From: Actinomycetospora callitridis
GTDB taxonomy: Bacteria; Actinomycetota; Actinomycetes; Mycobacteriales; Pseudonocardiaceae
Assembly (NCBI RefSeq): GCF_028737265.1
Contig: NZ_JAQZAK010000001.1
Location: 248,001 to 312,000, forward strand
Direction: 5' to 3'
Length of the DNA stretch: 64,000 nt
In this document: positions 9,425 to 20,835 of the stretch, one piece after another
How positions within the stretch are numbered: the first letter of the stretch is position 1
How the letters are laid out: every line of letters begins with the position of its first letter
Program-made: the position numbers and the translations under genes
Notes under the pieces: generated by a model
Databases searched by the model: none
Seen by the model: only the letters and a program-made list of their open reading frames with translations
Told to the model about the DNA's origin: nothing

Positions 9425-10660
9425 TCACCGCGGCAACCCGACCTGGTCGCCCGCCCAGCGCCCGAGCACCGAGAACGCGGCCTGGTGCCCGAGCGAGCCG
9501 TCCGGGCCCGTGTCGAAGGCGTGGTCGGCGAACGGGACGTCGACGCGCTCGACGAGGACCCCGGCGTCCCGCGCGGCGTCGACGAAGCCGTCGGCGCCGG
9601 ACGGCGGGACGAGGCGGTCGCGCGCCGGCACGATCAGCAGGGTCGGTGGGGCGGCCCCCGGGACCGCCGCGAGGGCGTCGGCGGCGGAGACCGCCCGGTA
9701 GCGCTCGGGCACCTGCTCGGGGGTACCGCCGGTGTAGCCGACGGCGAACTCCCGCGCGCCCCGCCCGTGGCGATAGGTGTCGGCGAGGTCCACCGCCGGA
9801 TAGAGGGTGGCGATCGCACGCGGGACCGGCACGGGCACCGGCGACGCGCACGCCGCGGTCTGCGTGCCGGCCGCGGCGCCGTAGCCCACGGACAGGGCGA
9901 GCTGGCCGCCCGCCGAGTCGCCGCCGATCACGAGCCGGCGGGCGTCGCCACCCTGCTCCGCGGCGTGCTCGGCGACGCGGGAGAGCGCGCAGGCGACCTG
10001 GGGGCCGGCGACGTCCCACGTCGGGCGCCCCGGGCGGGTGAGCGTGTACTCGACGGAGACGACGAGCCAGCCCTCGTCGGCGAGTCGCCGGAAATCCGGG
10101 GTGCGGTCGAGCTCGGAGCCGGTGCGCCACCCGCCGCCGTGCACCCACACGAAGACGGGCGCCGGGGTGGTCGCGCGCGGCCGCAGGACCGACAGGTGCA
10201 GGTCCTCGCCCTCGGGGGTCGTCAGGTAGATCGGGTGCGCGTCGGGCTCGGCGGCGGGCGGGGCGGGCAGGGCGACGGCGCGCAGCGGGTCGACGCTCCC
10301 GCCGCCGCCGAGCGTCGCCGCCACGACGGCGCCGACGGCCCCGGCGAGCGCCAGGGTCGCGACGGTGGCGACGGCGGCCATGACCGTGGCCGGGACCGTC
10401 CGCCGGGTCCGGCGCAGCAGCCAGGCCCCGGCCGTGACGACGAGGCCGAGGAGCAGCAGCGGCGGCCCCCACACGACCACCACCACCGGCGAGCCCTGCG
10501 CGCCGAGCAGCGACGACCCGGGGACGAGCGCGGTCAGCGCCGCCACGACGAGGAACAGCGACGCCGCGGCGAGGACGACCAGCGCGACGACGCCGAGCGG
10601 CCCGGATCGGCGCGGTCCGGCCGGCCCGGCGTCGCGGTCGGCCACGTCCTGGTCCGTCAC
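9425..10660 (-). CDS. membrane-anchored alpha/beta hydrolase (hormone-sensitive-lipase-type esterase)
   Basis: About 411 residues. Three or so hydrophobic segments in the first 110 residues (LGVVALVVLAAASLFLVV, VVVVVWGPPLLLLGLVV and a third) precede an alpha/beta-hydrolase domain. The domain carries the oxyanion motif HGGGW, the nucleophile elbow GGDSAGG, a late Asp (PARDRLVPPSG) and the His of FADHAFD. HGGG plus GDSAG places it among BD-FAE/HSL-type esterases acting outside the membrane. The GTG start at 10660 gives a short charged N-terminus; other in-frame GTGs lie slightly upstream. It diverges from poxB across 96 bp. Confidence 0.8.
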   Translation of the reverse strand: MTDQDVADRDAGPAGPRRSGPLGVVALVVLAAASLFLVVAALTALVPGSSLLGAQGSPVVVVVWGPPLLLLGLVVTAGAWLLRRTRRTVPATVMAAVATVATLALAGAVGAVVAATLGGGGSVDPLRAVALPAPPAAEPDAHPIYLTTPEGEDLHLSVLRPRATTPAPVFVWVHGGGWRTGSELDRTPDFRRLADEGWLVVSVEYTLTRPGRPTWDVAGPQVACALSRVAEHAAEQGGDARRLVIGGDSAGGQLALSVGYGAAAGTQTAACASPVPVPVPRAIATLYPAVDLADTYRHGRGAREFAVGYTGGTPEQVPERYRAVSAADALAAVPGAAPPTLLIVPARDRLVPPSGADGFVDAARDAGVLVERVDVPFADHAFDTGPDGSLGHQAAFSVLGRWAGDQVGLPR

Positions 10661-10756
10661 GTCCGACAGCGAAGCACGCCCGCCGTCCCACCCGTCGGTC
10701 ACGGTCGGGTGAGAGCACGCGTGCGCCGCCGCGTCGAGCGGGTGGAAGATCAGGCC

Positions 10757-12517
10757 ATGGCTCACACCGTCGCCGACCAGCTCATCGAGGTCCTGATCCA
10801 GTCGGGAGTCCGGAGGATCTACGGGCTCGTCGGCGACAGCCTCAACCCGATCGTCGATGCCGTGCGGCGCTCGGGCGGCGCGGCCGAGGGCGGGATCGAC
10901 TGGATCCACGTGCACAACGAGGAGGCCGGCGCGCTGGCCGCGGCCGCGGAGGCCCAGCTCACCGGCACGCTCGCCGTGTGCGCGGGGAGCTGCGGGCCCG
11001 GCAACACGCACATGATCCAGGGCCTCTACGACGCCCATCGCTCCGGCGCCCCGGTGCTCGCGATCGCCTCGCACATCCCGTCGGTCCAGATCGGCACGAC
11101 CTACTTCCAGGAGACCCATCCGACCTCGTTGTTCGCCGAGTGCTCCTCGTGGGTCGAGCTGGTCTCGCGCCCGCAGCAGCTGCCGCGCCTGCAGCGCATC
11201 GCGATGCAGACCGCGCTGGCCGACCGCGGGGTCTCGGTGCTCGTGATCCCCGGCGACATCACCGCCGAGGCGGCGGCGCACCCCACCGGTCAGGGCGACC
11301 TCGTGGCGCCGTCCGCGGTCGTCACGCCGGCCGCCGACCGCGTCGAGGCCCTGGCGGAGCGGGTGAACCGCGCGTCGTCGGTGACGCTGTTCGTCGGCGC
11401 CGGGGTGCGGGAGGCCCGCGACGAGGTCCTCGCGCTGGCCGAGAAGGTCAAGGCGCCGGTGGGCCACTCCCTCGGCGGCAAGGAGTGGATCCAGTACGAC
11501 AACCCCTACGACGTGGGGATGAGCGGGCTCCTGGGCTACGGCGCCTGCTTCGAGGCCAGCCACGAGGCCGACCTGCTCGTGCTGCTCGGCACCGACTTCC
11601 CCTACGACGGGTTCCTGCCGCAGGCGCACACCGTGCAGGTCGACCGCGACGCGCGGCACCTCGGGCGGCGCACCGTGCTCGACCTCGGCGTCGAGGGCGA
11701 CGTCCGCGCCACCGTGCGCGCGCTGCTGCCGCTGCTCGACGAGAAGACCGACCGCACGTTCCTCGACCGGATGCTGCGCCACCACGCCGACGCGCTCGAG
11801 CACGTCGTCGACGCCTACACGCAGCGCGTCGAGGACCACCGGCCGGTGCACCCCGAGTACGTGGCCTCGGTGCTCGACGAGGAGCTGACCGACGACGCCG
11901 TCGTCACCGTCGACACCGGCATGTGCAACGTCTGGGCCGCCCGCTACATCACGCCCACCGGCCGCCGGCGGATCCTCGGCTCCTTCCGGCACGGGACGAT
12001 GGCCAACGCGCTGCCGCACGCGATCGGCGCGGCGATCTCCCAGCCCGGCCGCCAGGTCGTCTCCATGTCCGGCGACGGCGGGCTGACGATGCTGATGGGC
12101 GAGCTGCTCACCACTGTCGAGCAGGACCTCGACCTCACCGTCGTCGCGTTCAACAATGGCGCGCTCGGCATGATCCGCCTGGAGATGATGGTCGCCGGCT
12201 TCCCGTCGTTCCAGACCGACCACGGGCCCGCGGACCTCGGGGCGATCGCCGCGGCCGCCGGGCTGCACGCCGTCACGGTCACCGATCCGCACGAGCTGCG
12301 CGGTGCCCTGCGCGCGGCCCTCGACCACCGCGGCCCGTCCCTGGTCGACGTGCGCACCGACCCGAACGCCCTGTCGATCCCCCCGCACGTCACCGCGGAG
12401 CAGGTGCGCGGCTTCGCCCTCGCCGGCATGCGGACCGTGCTCGCCGGCGGCGTCGGGAAGATGGTCGACCTCGCCCGGTCCAACCTGCGCTCGGTCCCGC
12501 GGCACCCGCTGCGTTAG
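10757..12517 (+). CDS. poxB: thiamine-diphosphate pyruvate:quinone oxidoreductase (PoxB-like)
   Basis: A 586-residue ThDP enzyme that decarboxylates pyruvate to acetate and passes electrons to quinone at the membrane. The N-terminal VRRIYGLVGDSLNPIVDAVRR matches PoxB closely. HNEEAGALAAAAEAQLTG holds the catalytic Glu, a central FAD-type domain follows, and GDGGLTMLMGELLTTVEQ...FNN is the ThDP-Mg motif. The C-terminal amphipathic stretch (MRTVLAGGVGKMVDLAR) suits the lipid-binding helix of PoxB. GGTGGAAG precedes the ATG. Its stop overlaps that of the converging cyclase gene by 4 bp. Confidence 0.88.
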   Translation: MAHTVADQLIEVLIQSGVRRIYGLVGDSLNPIVDAVRRSGGAAEGGIDWIHVHNEEAGALAAAAEAQLTGTLAVCAGSCGPGNTHMIQGLYDAHRSGAPVLAIASHIPSVQIGTTYFQETHPTSLFAECSSWVELVSRPQQLPRLQRIAMQTALADRGVSVLVIPGDITAEAAAHPTGQGDLVAPSAVVTPAADRVEALAERVNRASSVTLFVGAGVREARDEVLALAEKVKAPVGHSLGGKEWIQYDNPYDVGMSGLLGYGACFEASHEADLLVLLGTDFPYDGFLPQAHTVQVDRDARHLGRRTVLDLGVEGDVRATVRALLPLLDEKTDRTFLDRMLRHHADALEHVVDAYTQRVEDHRPVHPEYVASVLDEELTDDAVVTVDTGMCNVWAARYITPTGRRRILGSFRHGTMANALPHAIGAAISQPGRQVVSMSGDGGLTMLMGELLTTVEQDLDLTVVAFNNGALGMIRLEMMVAGFPSFQTDHGPADLGAIAAAAGLHAVTVTDPHELRGALRAALDHRGPSLVDVRTDPNALSIPPHVTAEQVRGFALAGMRTVLAGGVGKMVDLARSNLRSVPRHPLR

Positions 12518-14079
12518 TCGTCGCCGGCCCGGTCGCTCGGTGCGTGCACGCGGGTCGCCCGCTTGCGGCCGCGCAGCCGCAGGACGTCGACCTCGGTCCA
12601 GCGCCCGGCCTCCTCCGCGCCGGCCCGGCCGATCGCCGCGTCGGAGGCGGCGACGAGGCCCCGGAGGCCCTTCGCGACGTCGCACAGGCGCGCGGCCTCG
12701 TTCACCGGGTCGCCGATCACGGTGTACTCGTAGCGGCGGGCGTCACCGATGTTGCCCGCCAGCGTCGGGCCTGCGGAGACGGCGATGCCGGCGGTTGCGG
12801 GGGCCGTGGTGGTGGCGGTGCGCGCGTCGAGGCGCTCGGCCAGCGCGCGGGCGGCGGCGAGCGCGCACCCCGCGGCGTCCTCCAGGTCGTCCGGCGCCCC
12901 GAACACCGCCAGCGCCGCGTCGCCCTCGAACTTGTTGATCCACCCACGGTGGCTCTCGACGACGTCGACCACCTCGGCGAAGAAGGCGTTGAGCACGGCG
13001 ACGACCTCGTGGGGCGGGTGCTCGAACGCCATCTCGGTGGACCCGACGAGGTCGACGAACAGCACCGCGACCTCGCGCACCTCGCCGCCGAGCTCGATCT
13101 CGCCCGCGAGCGCGGAGCGCGCGACCCCTTCGCCGACCTGACGGCCGAACAGCTCGCGGATGCGGTCGCGCTCGCGCAGCCCCGACGCCATCTCGTTGAA
13201 CCCGGCCTGCAGCATCCCCAGCTCCGAGGCGTCCGAGATCTGCACCCGGGTCCCGAGCTCGCCGTCCTGCACCCGCCGCAGCGCCCGCCGGACGTCCATG
13301 ACCGGCCCGGCGATCGACGTCGACGTCAGCGCCGCGAGCAGGAACCCGACCGCCAGCGCGACCGCGGCCAGCACCAGCACGACGACCCCGAGCCGCGTCA
13401 CCGTGTAGTAGTCGCGGAACACCAGCGACGCGGCGGCGGCGAGGGCGATGCCGAGCAGCGGGACACCGGTCCCGAGCGTCCAGGCGCTCAGCGACCGGGC
13501 CACCACGCCGGGCACCAGGCCGAGTCGGTCGGGCGGGTCCTCGGCGAGCACCCGCGCCACCTCGCCGCGCAGGGCGAGCTCGCTGAGGCGGTAGGCGACG
13601 GCGACCGTCGCGACGCCGCCGAGGGCGACGACGCACGCGACGGTGAGGGCGACGGTCAGCGAGGAGAACGCGTTGATCGTCGCGAAGAGCGGCACGGCGA
13701 CGATCCACGGGACGGCCTGGACGACGGTGATGCGCAGGGGCGCCGCGAGGACCGCGCTGCGCGCCTGCCGGCCGTGCGCCCGCCAGGCGTCGTCGCCGGC
13801 GTCCGGGTCCGGCTGCGGGGGCACGTGCACCCACACGAAGCCCCAGACGAGGCCGACGACGACCGCGAACGCGAGGTAGAAGCCGAACGCCCAGAGGTTG
13901 CGGTCGAGGGTGTCGTCGAGGTCGGGCACCAGGTTCTGGGTCGGGAGGAGCCACCCGGCCACCGCGAGCACGATCGCCGCCCCCACGACGTTCGAGACGA
14001 CCACGAGGGCGCCGACGAGCGCCTTCGTCGCCGGCCGGAAGTCGCGGTGCACGGTCCCGCGCTCCGGGGGCTCGTCCAT
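12514..14079 (-). CDS. membrane class III adenylate cyclase with HAMP domain
   Basis: A 521-residue protein with about six transmembrane segments in the first 260 residues, a HAMP linker (about 255-310, IAGPVMDVRRALRRVQDGELGTRVQI) and a C-terminal cyclase domain. The two metal-binding Asp residues occur in LFVDLVGST and NKFEGDAALAVFG. The Lys of NKFEGD and the DPVNEAARL segment supply the adenine- and transition-state-contacting residues, so the enzyme looks complete and ATP-specific. The layout matches mycobacterial 6-TM-HAMP cyclases. It lies 42 nt downstream of ppdK but has its own promoter-like element. Confidence 0.9.
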   Translation of the reverse strand: MDEPPERGTVHRDFRPATKALVGALVVVSNVVGAAIVLAVAGWLLPTQNLVPDLDDTLDRNLWAFGFYLAFAVVVGLVWGFVWVHVPPQPDPDAGDDAWRAHGRQARSAVLAAPLRITVVQAVPWIVAVPLFATINAFSSLTVALTVACVVALGGVATVAVAYRLSELALRGEVARVLAEDPPDRLGLVPGVVARSLSAWTLGTGVPLLGIALAAAASLVFRDYYTVTRLGVVVLVLAAVALAVGFLLAALTSTSIAGPVMDVRRALRRVQDGELGTRVQISDASELGMLQAGFNEMASGLRERDRIRELFGRQVGEGVARSALAGEIELGGEVREVAVLFVDLVGSTEMAFEHPPHEVVAVLNAFFAEVVDVVESHRGWINKFEGDAALAVFGAPDDLEDAAGCALAAARALAERLDARTATTTAPATAGIAVSAGPTLAGNIGDARRYEYTVIGDPVNEAARLCDVAKGLRGLVAASDAAIGRAGAEEAGRWTEVDVLRLRGRKRATRVHAPSDRAGDD

Positions 14080-14090
14080 GCCCCCGACCC

Positions 14091-14114
14091 TATATAGCAG
14101 GTACCGACGGTACC
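14091..14114 (-). promoter_or_regulatory. putative promoter and GGTACC repeat ahead of the cyclase gene
   Basis: Read on the minus strand, TGCTATATA (14091-14099) forms an extended -10 box only 12 nt before the ATG, implying a very short leader. Immediately upstream, GGTACC-GAC-GGTACC (14100-14114) gives two palindromic hexamers in tandem, a possible operator at the -35 position. The AT-rich hexamer stands out strongly here. Confidence 0.45.
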
Positions 14115-14121
14115 GCGACGG

Positions 14122-16806
14122 TCAGCCCGTGGCGTCCGCCACCACGGCCCGCCCGCCCTCGAGACGGGCCACCGGGATGCGGAACGGGGAGCAGGACACG
14201 TAGTCCAGCCCCGCCCGGTGGAAGAAGTGCACCGAGTCCGGGTCGCCTCCGTGCTCGCCGCAGATGCCGAGCTTGAGGCCGGGACGCACCTCACGACCGC
14301 GCCACGACGCGATCTCGACGAGCTCGCCGACGCCCTCGACGTCGAGCGACTCGAACGGCGAGACCCCGAAGATGCCCGACTCGAGGTAGTCGGAGAAGAA
14401 CGAGCTCTCGACGTCGTCGCGGGAGAAGCCCCAGGTGGTCTGGGTGAGGTCGTTGGTGCCGAAGGAGAAGAACTCGGCGACCTCGGCGATCTGTGCCGCC
14501 ACGAGTGCGGCGCGCGGCAGCTCGATCATCGTCCCCACCTGGTGGGGGACCGGCGCCCCGTTCACGTGGGACTCCGGCTCCGCCACCACCTCCGCGATCT
14601 CCGCGGCGACGGCCTGCAGCTCCTGCACGGTCCCGACCAGCGGCACCATGATCTCGGGCAGCACCTCGACGCCCTCGGCGGCGAGCGCGGCCGCGGCCCG
14701 GGTGATCGCGCGGACCTGCATGGCGAACAGCCCTGGCACCGCGATGCCGAGCCGTACGCCGCGCAGCCCGAGCATGGGGTTCTGCTCGTGGAGCCGGCGC
14801 ACCGACGCGAGCAGCTCCTCCTTCTCGGTGGTGAGCTCGCCGCGCTCGCGGTCGAGGGCGACCTCGACCGAGAGGTCGGTGAGATCGGGCAGGAACTCGT
14901 GCAGCGGCGGGTCGAGCAGCCGGATGGTCACCGGCAGGCCCTCCATCGCCCGGTAGATCGCGGTGAAGTCCTCGATCTGCAGCGGCAGCAGGGCCGCGAG
15001 GGCCTCCTCGCGCTGGTCGCGGGTCTCGGCGAGCACGAGCGTCTCCACCAGCTCCCGGCGCTCGCCGAGGAACATGTGCTCGGTGCGGCAGAGCCCGACG
15101 CCCTCGGCGCCGAAGGTCCGGGCGGTGGCGCAGTCCTCGCCGGTGTCGGCGTTGACGCGCACGCGCAGGCGCCGCAGGGAGTCGGCGTGGCGCATGATCC
15201 GGTCCACCGCCGCGACGAGGTCGTCGTTCTCGGCGAGCCCCGTGGACCCCTCGAAGTAGGCCATGACGGGGCTCGCGACGACGGGCACCTCGCCGAGGTA
15301 GACCTCGCCGTTCGTGCCGTCGATCGAGAGCACGTCGCCCTCGACGACCTCGCGCCCGTCCGGCAGCGTGATCTTCTTCGCGCGGACGTCGACCTCGAGC
15401 TCCTCGGCGCCGCACACCGCGGTCTTGCCCATGCCGCGGGCGACGACGGCCGCGTGCGACGTCCGCCCGCCCCGGCTGGTGAGCACGCCCTGGGCGGCGA
15501 TCATGCCGTCGAGGTCGTCGGGGGTCGTCTCGCGGCGGACCAGGATGACCTTCTCGCCGGCCTTCGCCCGCCGTACCGCCGTGGCGGAGTCGAACACGGC
15601 GGCCCCGCCCGCGGCGCCCGGCGAGGCGTTCATGCCGGTGGTCAGCAGCTCCTTGGTCGCGTCGCGGTCGAACCGGGGGAACATCAGGTTCGCCAGCTGC
15701 GCGCCGCTGACGCGGTCGAGGGCCTCGTCCATGCCGATGAGGCCCTCGTCGACGAGCTGGCAGGCGACGGTGAACGCCGCCGCGGCGGTGCGCTTGCCGA
15801 CCCGGGTCTGGAGCATCCAGAGCTTCCCGCGCTCGATCGTGAACTCGATGTCGCACAGGTCGCGGTAGTGGTTCTCCAGCGTCGTCATGATCTCCATGAG
15901 CTGGTCGTACGACGCCTTGTCGATCCGCTCCAGCTCGGTGAGCGCCAGGGTGTTGCGGATGCCCGCGACGACGTCCTCGCCCTGCGCGTTCTGGAGGTAG
16001 TCGCCGTACACGCCGCGCGCGCCGGACGCGGGGTCGCGGGTGAAGGCCACGCCGGTGCCGGAGTCCATCCCGAGGTTGCCGAACACCATCGAGCACACGC
16101 TGACCGCGGTGCCGAGGTCGGCGGGGATGCGCTCCTGGCGGCGGTAGACGTTGGCGCGGGGGGAGTTCCAGGAGTCGAAGACGGCGCGGACGGCGAGGTC
16201 GAGCTGTTCGCGCGGGTCCTGCGGGAAGTCCCGGCCGGCGTGCTCGCGGGTGAGGCCCTTGAACGCGTCGACGAGCGCGCGCAGGTCGTCGGCGTCGAGG
16301 TCGAGGTCGTTCGTGGTGCCCTTGGCCTTCTTCGCCTGCTCGAGCGCCTCGGCGAAGTGCTCGCCCTCGATGTCCAGCACCGTCGCGCCGAACATCTGCA
16401 CGAGGCGGCGGTAGGAGTCCCAGGCGAAGCGCGCGTCGCCGGACTGCGCGGAGAGGCCCTCGACCGACGCGTCGTTGAGGCCGACGTTGAGGACGGTCTC
16501 CATCATCCCGGGCATCGAGAACTTGGCCCCGGAGCGGACGGACACCAGCAGCGGGTCGTCGGCCTGGCCGAGCTGCTTGCCCATCGTCTTCTCGAGCGCG
16601 ACGAGGTGCTCGGTGACCTCGTCGGCGAGGCCGGCGGGCTCGTGACCGTCGACGAGGTAGGCCCGGCAGGCCTCGGTGGTGATGGTGAACCCGGGCGGCA
16701 CCGGCAGACCGAGGTTCGTCATCTCGGCGAGGTTCGCGCCCTTCCCTCCGAGCAGGTCCTTCTGGTCCTTGTTGCCCTCGCCGAACGAGTACACGAGCTT
16801 GGTCAT
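14122..16806 (-). CDS. ppdK: pyruvate, phosphate dikinase
   Basis: An 894-residue enzyme of usual bacterial length interconverting pyruvate, ATP and Pi with PEP, AMP and PPi. The N-terminal ATP-grasp part begins LVYSFGEGNKDQKDLLGGKGANLAEM. The swivelling domain carries the phosphohistidine in TSRGGRTSHAAVVARGMGK. The C-terminal TIM barrel has GVGLCRTEHMF, FFSFGTNDLTQTTWGFSRDD and LGICGEHGGDP with the catalytic Cys. GGAGG lies 5 nt before the ATG. With PoxB nearby, the region handles pyruvate and PEP partitioning. No regulatory kinase-phosphatase gene is adjacent. Confidence 0.97.
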   Translation of the reverse strand: MTKLVYSFGEGNKDQKDLLGGKGANLAEMTNLGLPVPPGFTITTEACRAYLVDGHEPAGLADEVTEHLVALEKTMGKQLGQADDPLLVSVRSGAKFSMPGMMETVLNVGLNDASVEGLSAQSGDARFAWDSYRRLVQMFGATVLDIEGEHFAEALEQAKKAKGTTNDLDLDADDLRALVDAFKGLTREHAGRDFPQDPREQLDLAVRAVFDSWNSPRANVYRRQERIPADLGTAVSVCSMVFGNLGMDSGTGVAFTRDPASGARGVYGDYLQNAQGEDVVAGIRNTLALTELERIDKASYDQLMEIMTTLENHYRDLCDIEFTIERGKLWMLQTRVGKRTAAAAFTVACQLVDEGLIGMDEALDRVSGAQLANLMFPRFDRDATKELLTTGMNASPGAAGGAAVFDSATAVRRAKAGEKVILVRRETTPDDLDGMIAAQGVLTSRGGRTSHAAVVARGMGKTAVCGAEELEVDVRAKKITLPDGREVVEGDVLSIDGTNGEVYLGEVPVVASPVMAYFEGSTGLAENDDLVAAVDRIMRHADSLRRLRVRVNADTGEDCATARTFGAEGVGLCRTEHMFLGERRELVETLVLAETRDQREEALAALLPLQIEDFTAIYRAMEGLPVTIRLLDPPLHEFLPDLTDLSVEVALDRERGELTTEKEELLASVRRLHEQNPMLGLRGVRLGIAVPGLFAMQVRAITRAAAALAAEGVEVLPEIMVPLVGTVQELQAVAAEIAEVVAEPESHVNGAPVPHQVGTMIELPRAALVAAQIAEVAEFFSFGTNDLTQTTWGFSRDDVESSFFSDYLESGIFGVSPFESLDVEGVGELVEIASWRGREVRPGLKLGICGEHGGDPDSVHFFHRAGLDYVSCSPFRIPVARLEGGRAVVADATG

Positions 16807-16930
16807 GCTGCCTCCGGGGCACGGGCGACGATCATGGGCACGCCGGCGCGCGCGCCGACCCCGCCACTGTGACCGAGGGGCCGCACGGCGGCCAGACCTG
16901 ACGACGCAGATGATGCTCATCGCGCCCCGA

Positions 16931-16952
16931 TTCTTGATTCGTTCCAGAATAG
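16931..16952 (+). promoter_or_regulatory. FurA/CatR-like operator upstream of katG
   Basis: An AT-rich element, TTCTTGATTCGTTCCAGAAT, interrupts GC-rich DNA between divergent ppdK and katG. TTCT and AGAA form an inverted repeat, and the layout resembles, from memory, the AT-rich furA-katG operator of mycobacteria. TTGATT (16934-16939) may double as a -35 box. No furA gene lies between it and katG, so any FurA would act from another locus. It sits about 140 nt ahead of the katG start. Confidence 0.45.
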
Positions 16953-17063
16953 GCGCGACACTGCGGCCCGTGTCCGCGCCGACCGCACCCCCACCGGGGC
17001 GACCGCGACGGCCCGGCCCACCACCTCGAGCACCGCACCGAGCACCGCACCGACCACCGCTGA

Positions 17064-19313
<2,250 letters not shown>

Positions 19314-19323
19314 TCCACGCACG

Positions 19324-19374
19324 GAACGAGGGACGCCCCGGCTGCGCACGTCGCAGCCGGGGCGTCCCTCGTTC
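19324..19374 (+). terminator. 23-bp perfect hairpin terminator after katG
   Basis: Two perfectly complementary 23-nt arms (19324-19346 and 19352-19374) flank a 5-nt loop, CACGT. It begins 10 nt after the katG stop and ends 8 nt before the stop of the converging carotenoid oxygenase gene, so it can serve both. No U-tract follows, as is common for actinobacterial terminators. Confidence 0.85.
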
Positions 19375-19382
19375 GTGGTGCG

Positions 19383-20825
19383 CTACTCCTCCGTCGGCAG
19401 CCACGCCCCGTGCAGCCCGAGCGGGACGCGCACGGGGATGCGGACGCGGGCCACCGGCCCGGAGCCCGGGTCGGCGCCCGGGAAGACCACGAACCAGCTC
19501 GACCGGTCGGTGCGGTCGGTCGCGAACGTGACCCACCAGCCGTGGGTGGCGTCGTCATCGCCCGGCCGTGGGACGAAGCACGGCTCGCCGACCGACAGAT
19601 CACCGGCGTCCCACGTGACGCTGCGGCCGGCCGCGGTGTCGACCCAGAGCACCGCGTCGAACTCGCCGCCCGCGAGCTCGTGGCGCCCCGTCTTCGTGCC
19701 GAGCGCCACGACGTCGTGGCGCTGCCCGAGCCGACGGTCGTCGACGCGCGGGAACTCCATCCCGTGCGGGTCGATGAGGAAGTCCCGCGTGATCGCACCG
19801 CGTTCCGGGTCGATCACGGCCCGCGAGAGACCGCCGACGACCGGGCCCGTGTTCGGGGACAGGCCGCCCGGCCGGGACCACTCGACGTAGTCCAGGACGA
19901 CGCCGCCGTCGTCCGTGTCGTAGGCGTTGGCGCTGTGCCACGACCAGAACGCCTCGGTGTGTGCCCAGCGCATCGGTCCGCCGTCGCGGGGGATCAGCGC
20001 GATCCGCGTGCCGTCCTCGGGCCGCCAGGACAGCAGCGACCCGCCGCGCATCGCCGCCGCCACGTCGAAGTACATCGGGCCGAGCACGAGCACGACGAAG
20101 CGCTCGGTGAGCGCCATGTCGTGGATCATCACCGGGACGTCGACGTCGGGCACCGCCGTCGGCGTGCGCCGCGCGCTGCCGTCGGGACCGAGCACCGACC
20201 ACGTGAGGTACGGCGCCTCGAGCCCGTAGCAGAACACCACCATCTCGCCGGTGCGCGGATCGACCTTCGGGTGGGCGCAGAGGCCCGCGGGCAGCGAACC
20301 GCCGAAGGTCTCCCGCCCGCGCGTCGCGAGTTCCGGGGTCAGCGCGTAGGGCGGCGCCGACTCCGCGAGCGCGAGCAGCCTCCCGCCGTGGCGCACGACG
20401 TTGATGTCGGGCAGGTCCTTCATGGCCCCCGCGAGCGCCGGGCCGACCTCCTCGGCACCCGGCGTGTAGCCCGTCATCAGCCCGCCCCACAGTGCGCGGC
20501 CGGCGGCGATCTCGGCGTCGAGCATCGGGGTGTGCACGAAGCGGTTCGCGTACCGGGCCTTCCCGCCCGACACCCAGAGCCCGTGCACCATGCCGTCGCC
20601 CTCGAGCGGGAACACGTAGGACCCGAGGGGCGTGAAGCGCGGGTTGGGCCCGTTGCGCAGGTACATCCCGTCCATCTCGGACGGGAGCTCGCCGACGACC
20701 TCGAGGTCGCCGGCGTCGATCTCGTCGATCACCGGCTCGAAGAGGCCTGAGAGGTGCGGGTCGTGCGCGGCATCGACGGGAGGTGGTGCGCCCGGTGACG
20801 GGGCGCTCGGCACGATGGCGGTCAT
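19383..20825 (-). CDS. carotenoid cleavage oxygenase family protein
   Basis: A 480-residue seven-bladed beta-propeller dioxygenase that splits carotenoid or stilbene-type double bonds with non-heme iron. The four iron-binding His are His185 (LCAHPKVDP), His235 (MIHDMALT), His297 (WSWHSANAYD) and His472 (GLHGAWLP). LRNGPNPRF and FPLEGDGMVHG near the N-terminus are family-typical. The start is the ATG at 20825. A membrane-protein gene ends 10 nt upstream on the same strand, so the two are probably co-transcribed. The substrate is unknown; no carotenoid synthesis genes are nearby. Confidence 0.92.
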   Translation of the reverse strand: MTAIVPSAPSPGAPPPVDAAHDPHLSGLFEPVIDEIDAGDLEVVGELPSEMDGMYLRNGPNPRFTPLGSYVFPLEGDGMVHGLWVSGGKARYANRFVHTPMLDAEIAAGRALWGGLMTGYTPGAEEVGPALAGAMKDLPDINVVRHGGRLLALAESAPPYALTPELATRGRETFGGSLPAGLCAHPKVDPRTGEMVVFCYGLEAPYLTWSVLGPDGSARRTPTAVPDVDVPVMIHDMALTERFVVLVLGPMYFDVAAAMRGGSLLSWRPEDGTRIALIPRDGGPMRWAHTEAFWSWHSANAYDTDDGGVVLDYVEWSRPGGLSPNTGPVVGGLSRAVIDPERGAITRDFLIDPHGMEFPRVDDRRLGQRHDVVALGTKTGRHELAGGEFDAVLWVDTAAGRSVTWDAGDLSVGEPCFVPRPGDDDATHGWWVTFATDRTDRSSWFVVFPGADPGSGPVARVRIPVRVPLGLHGAWLPTEE

Positions 20826-20835
20826 CGCGCGTGCC

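Noticed and set aside
9425..12685. A 1086-codon minus-strand frame joining the esterase with sequence antisense to poxB.
   Set aside because: Only 9425-10660 carries recognisable domains. The rest is the shadow of poxB. The esterase start is placed at 10660.
14218..16872. An 884-codon plus-strand frame opposite ppdK.
   Set aside because: It is fully antisense to a textbook PPDK and has His/Glu/Val-rich shadow composition.
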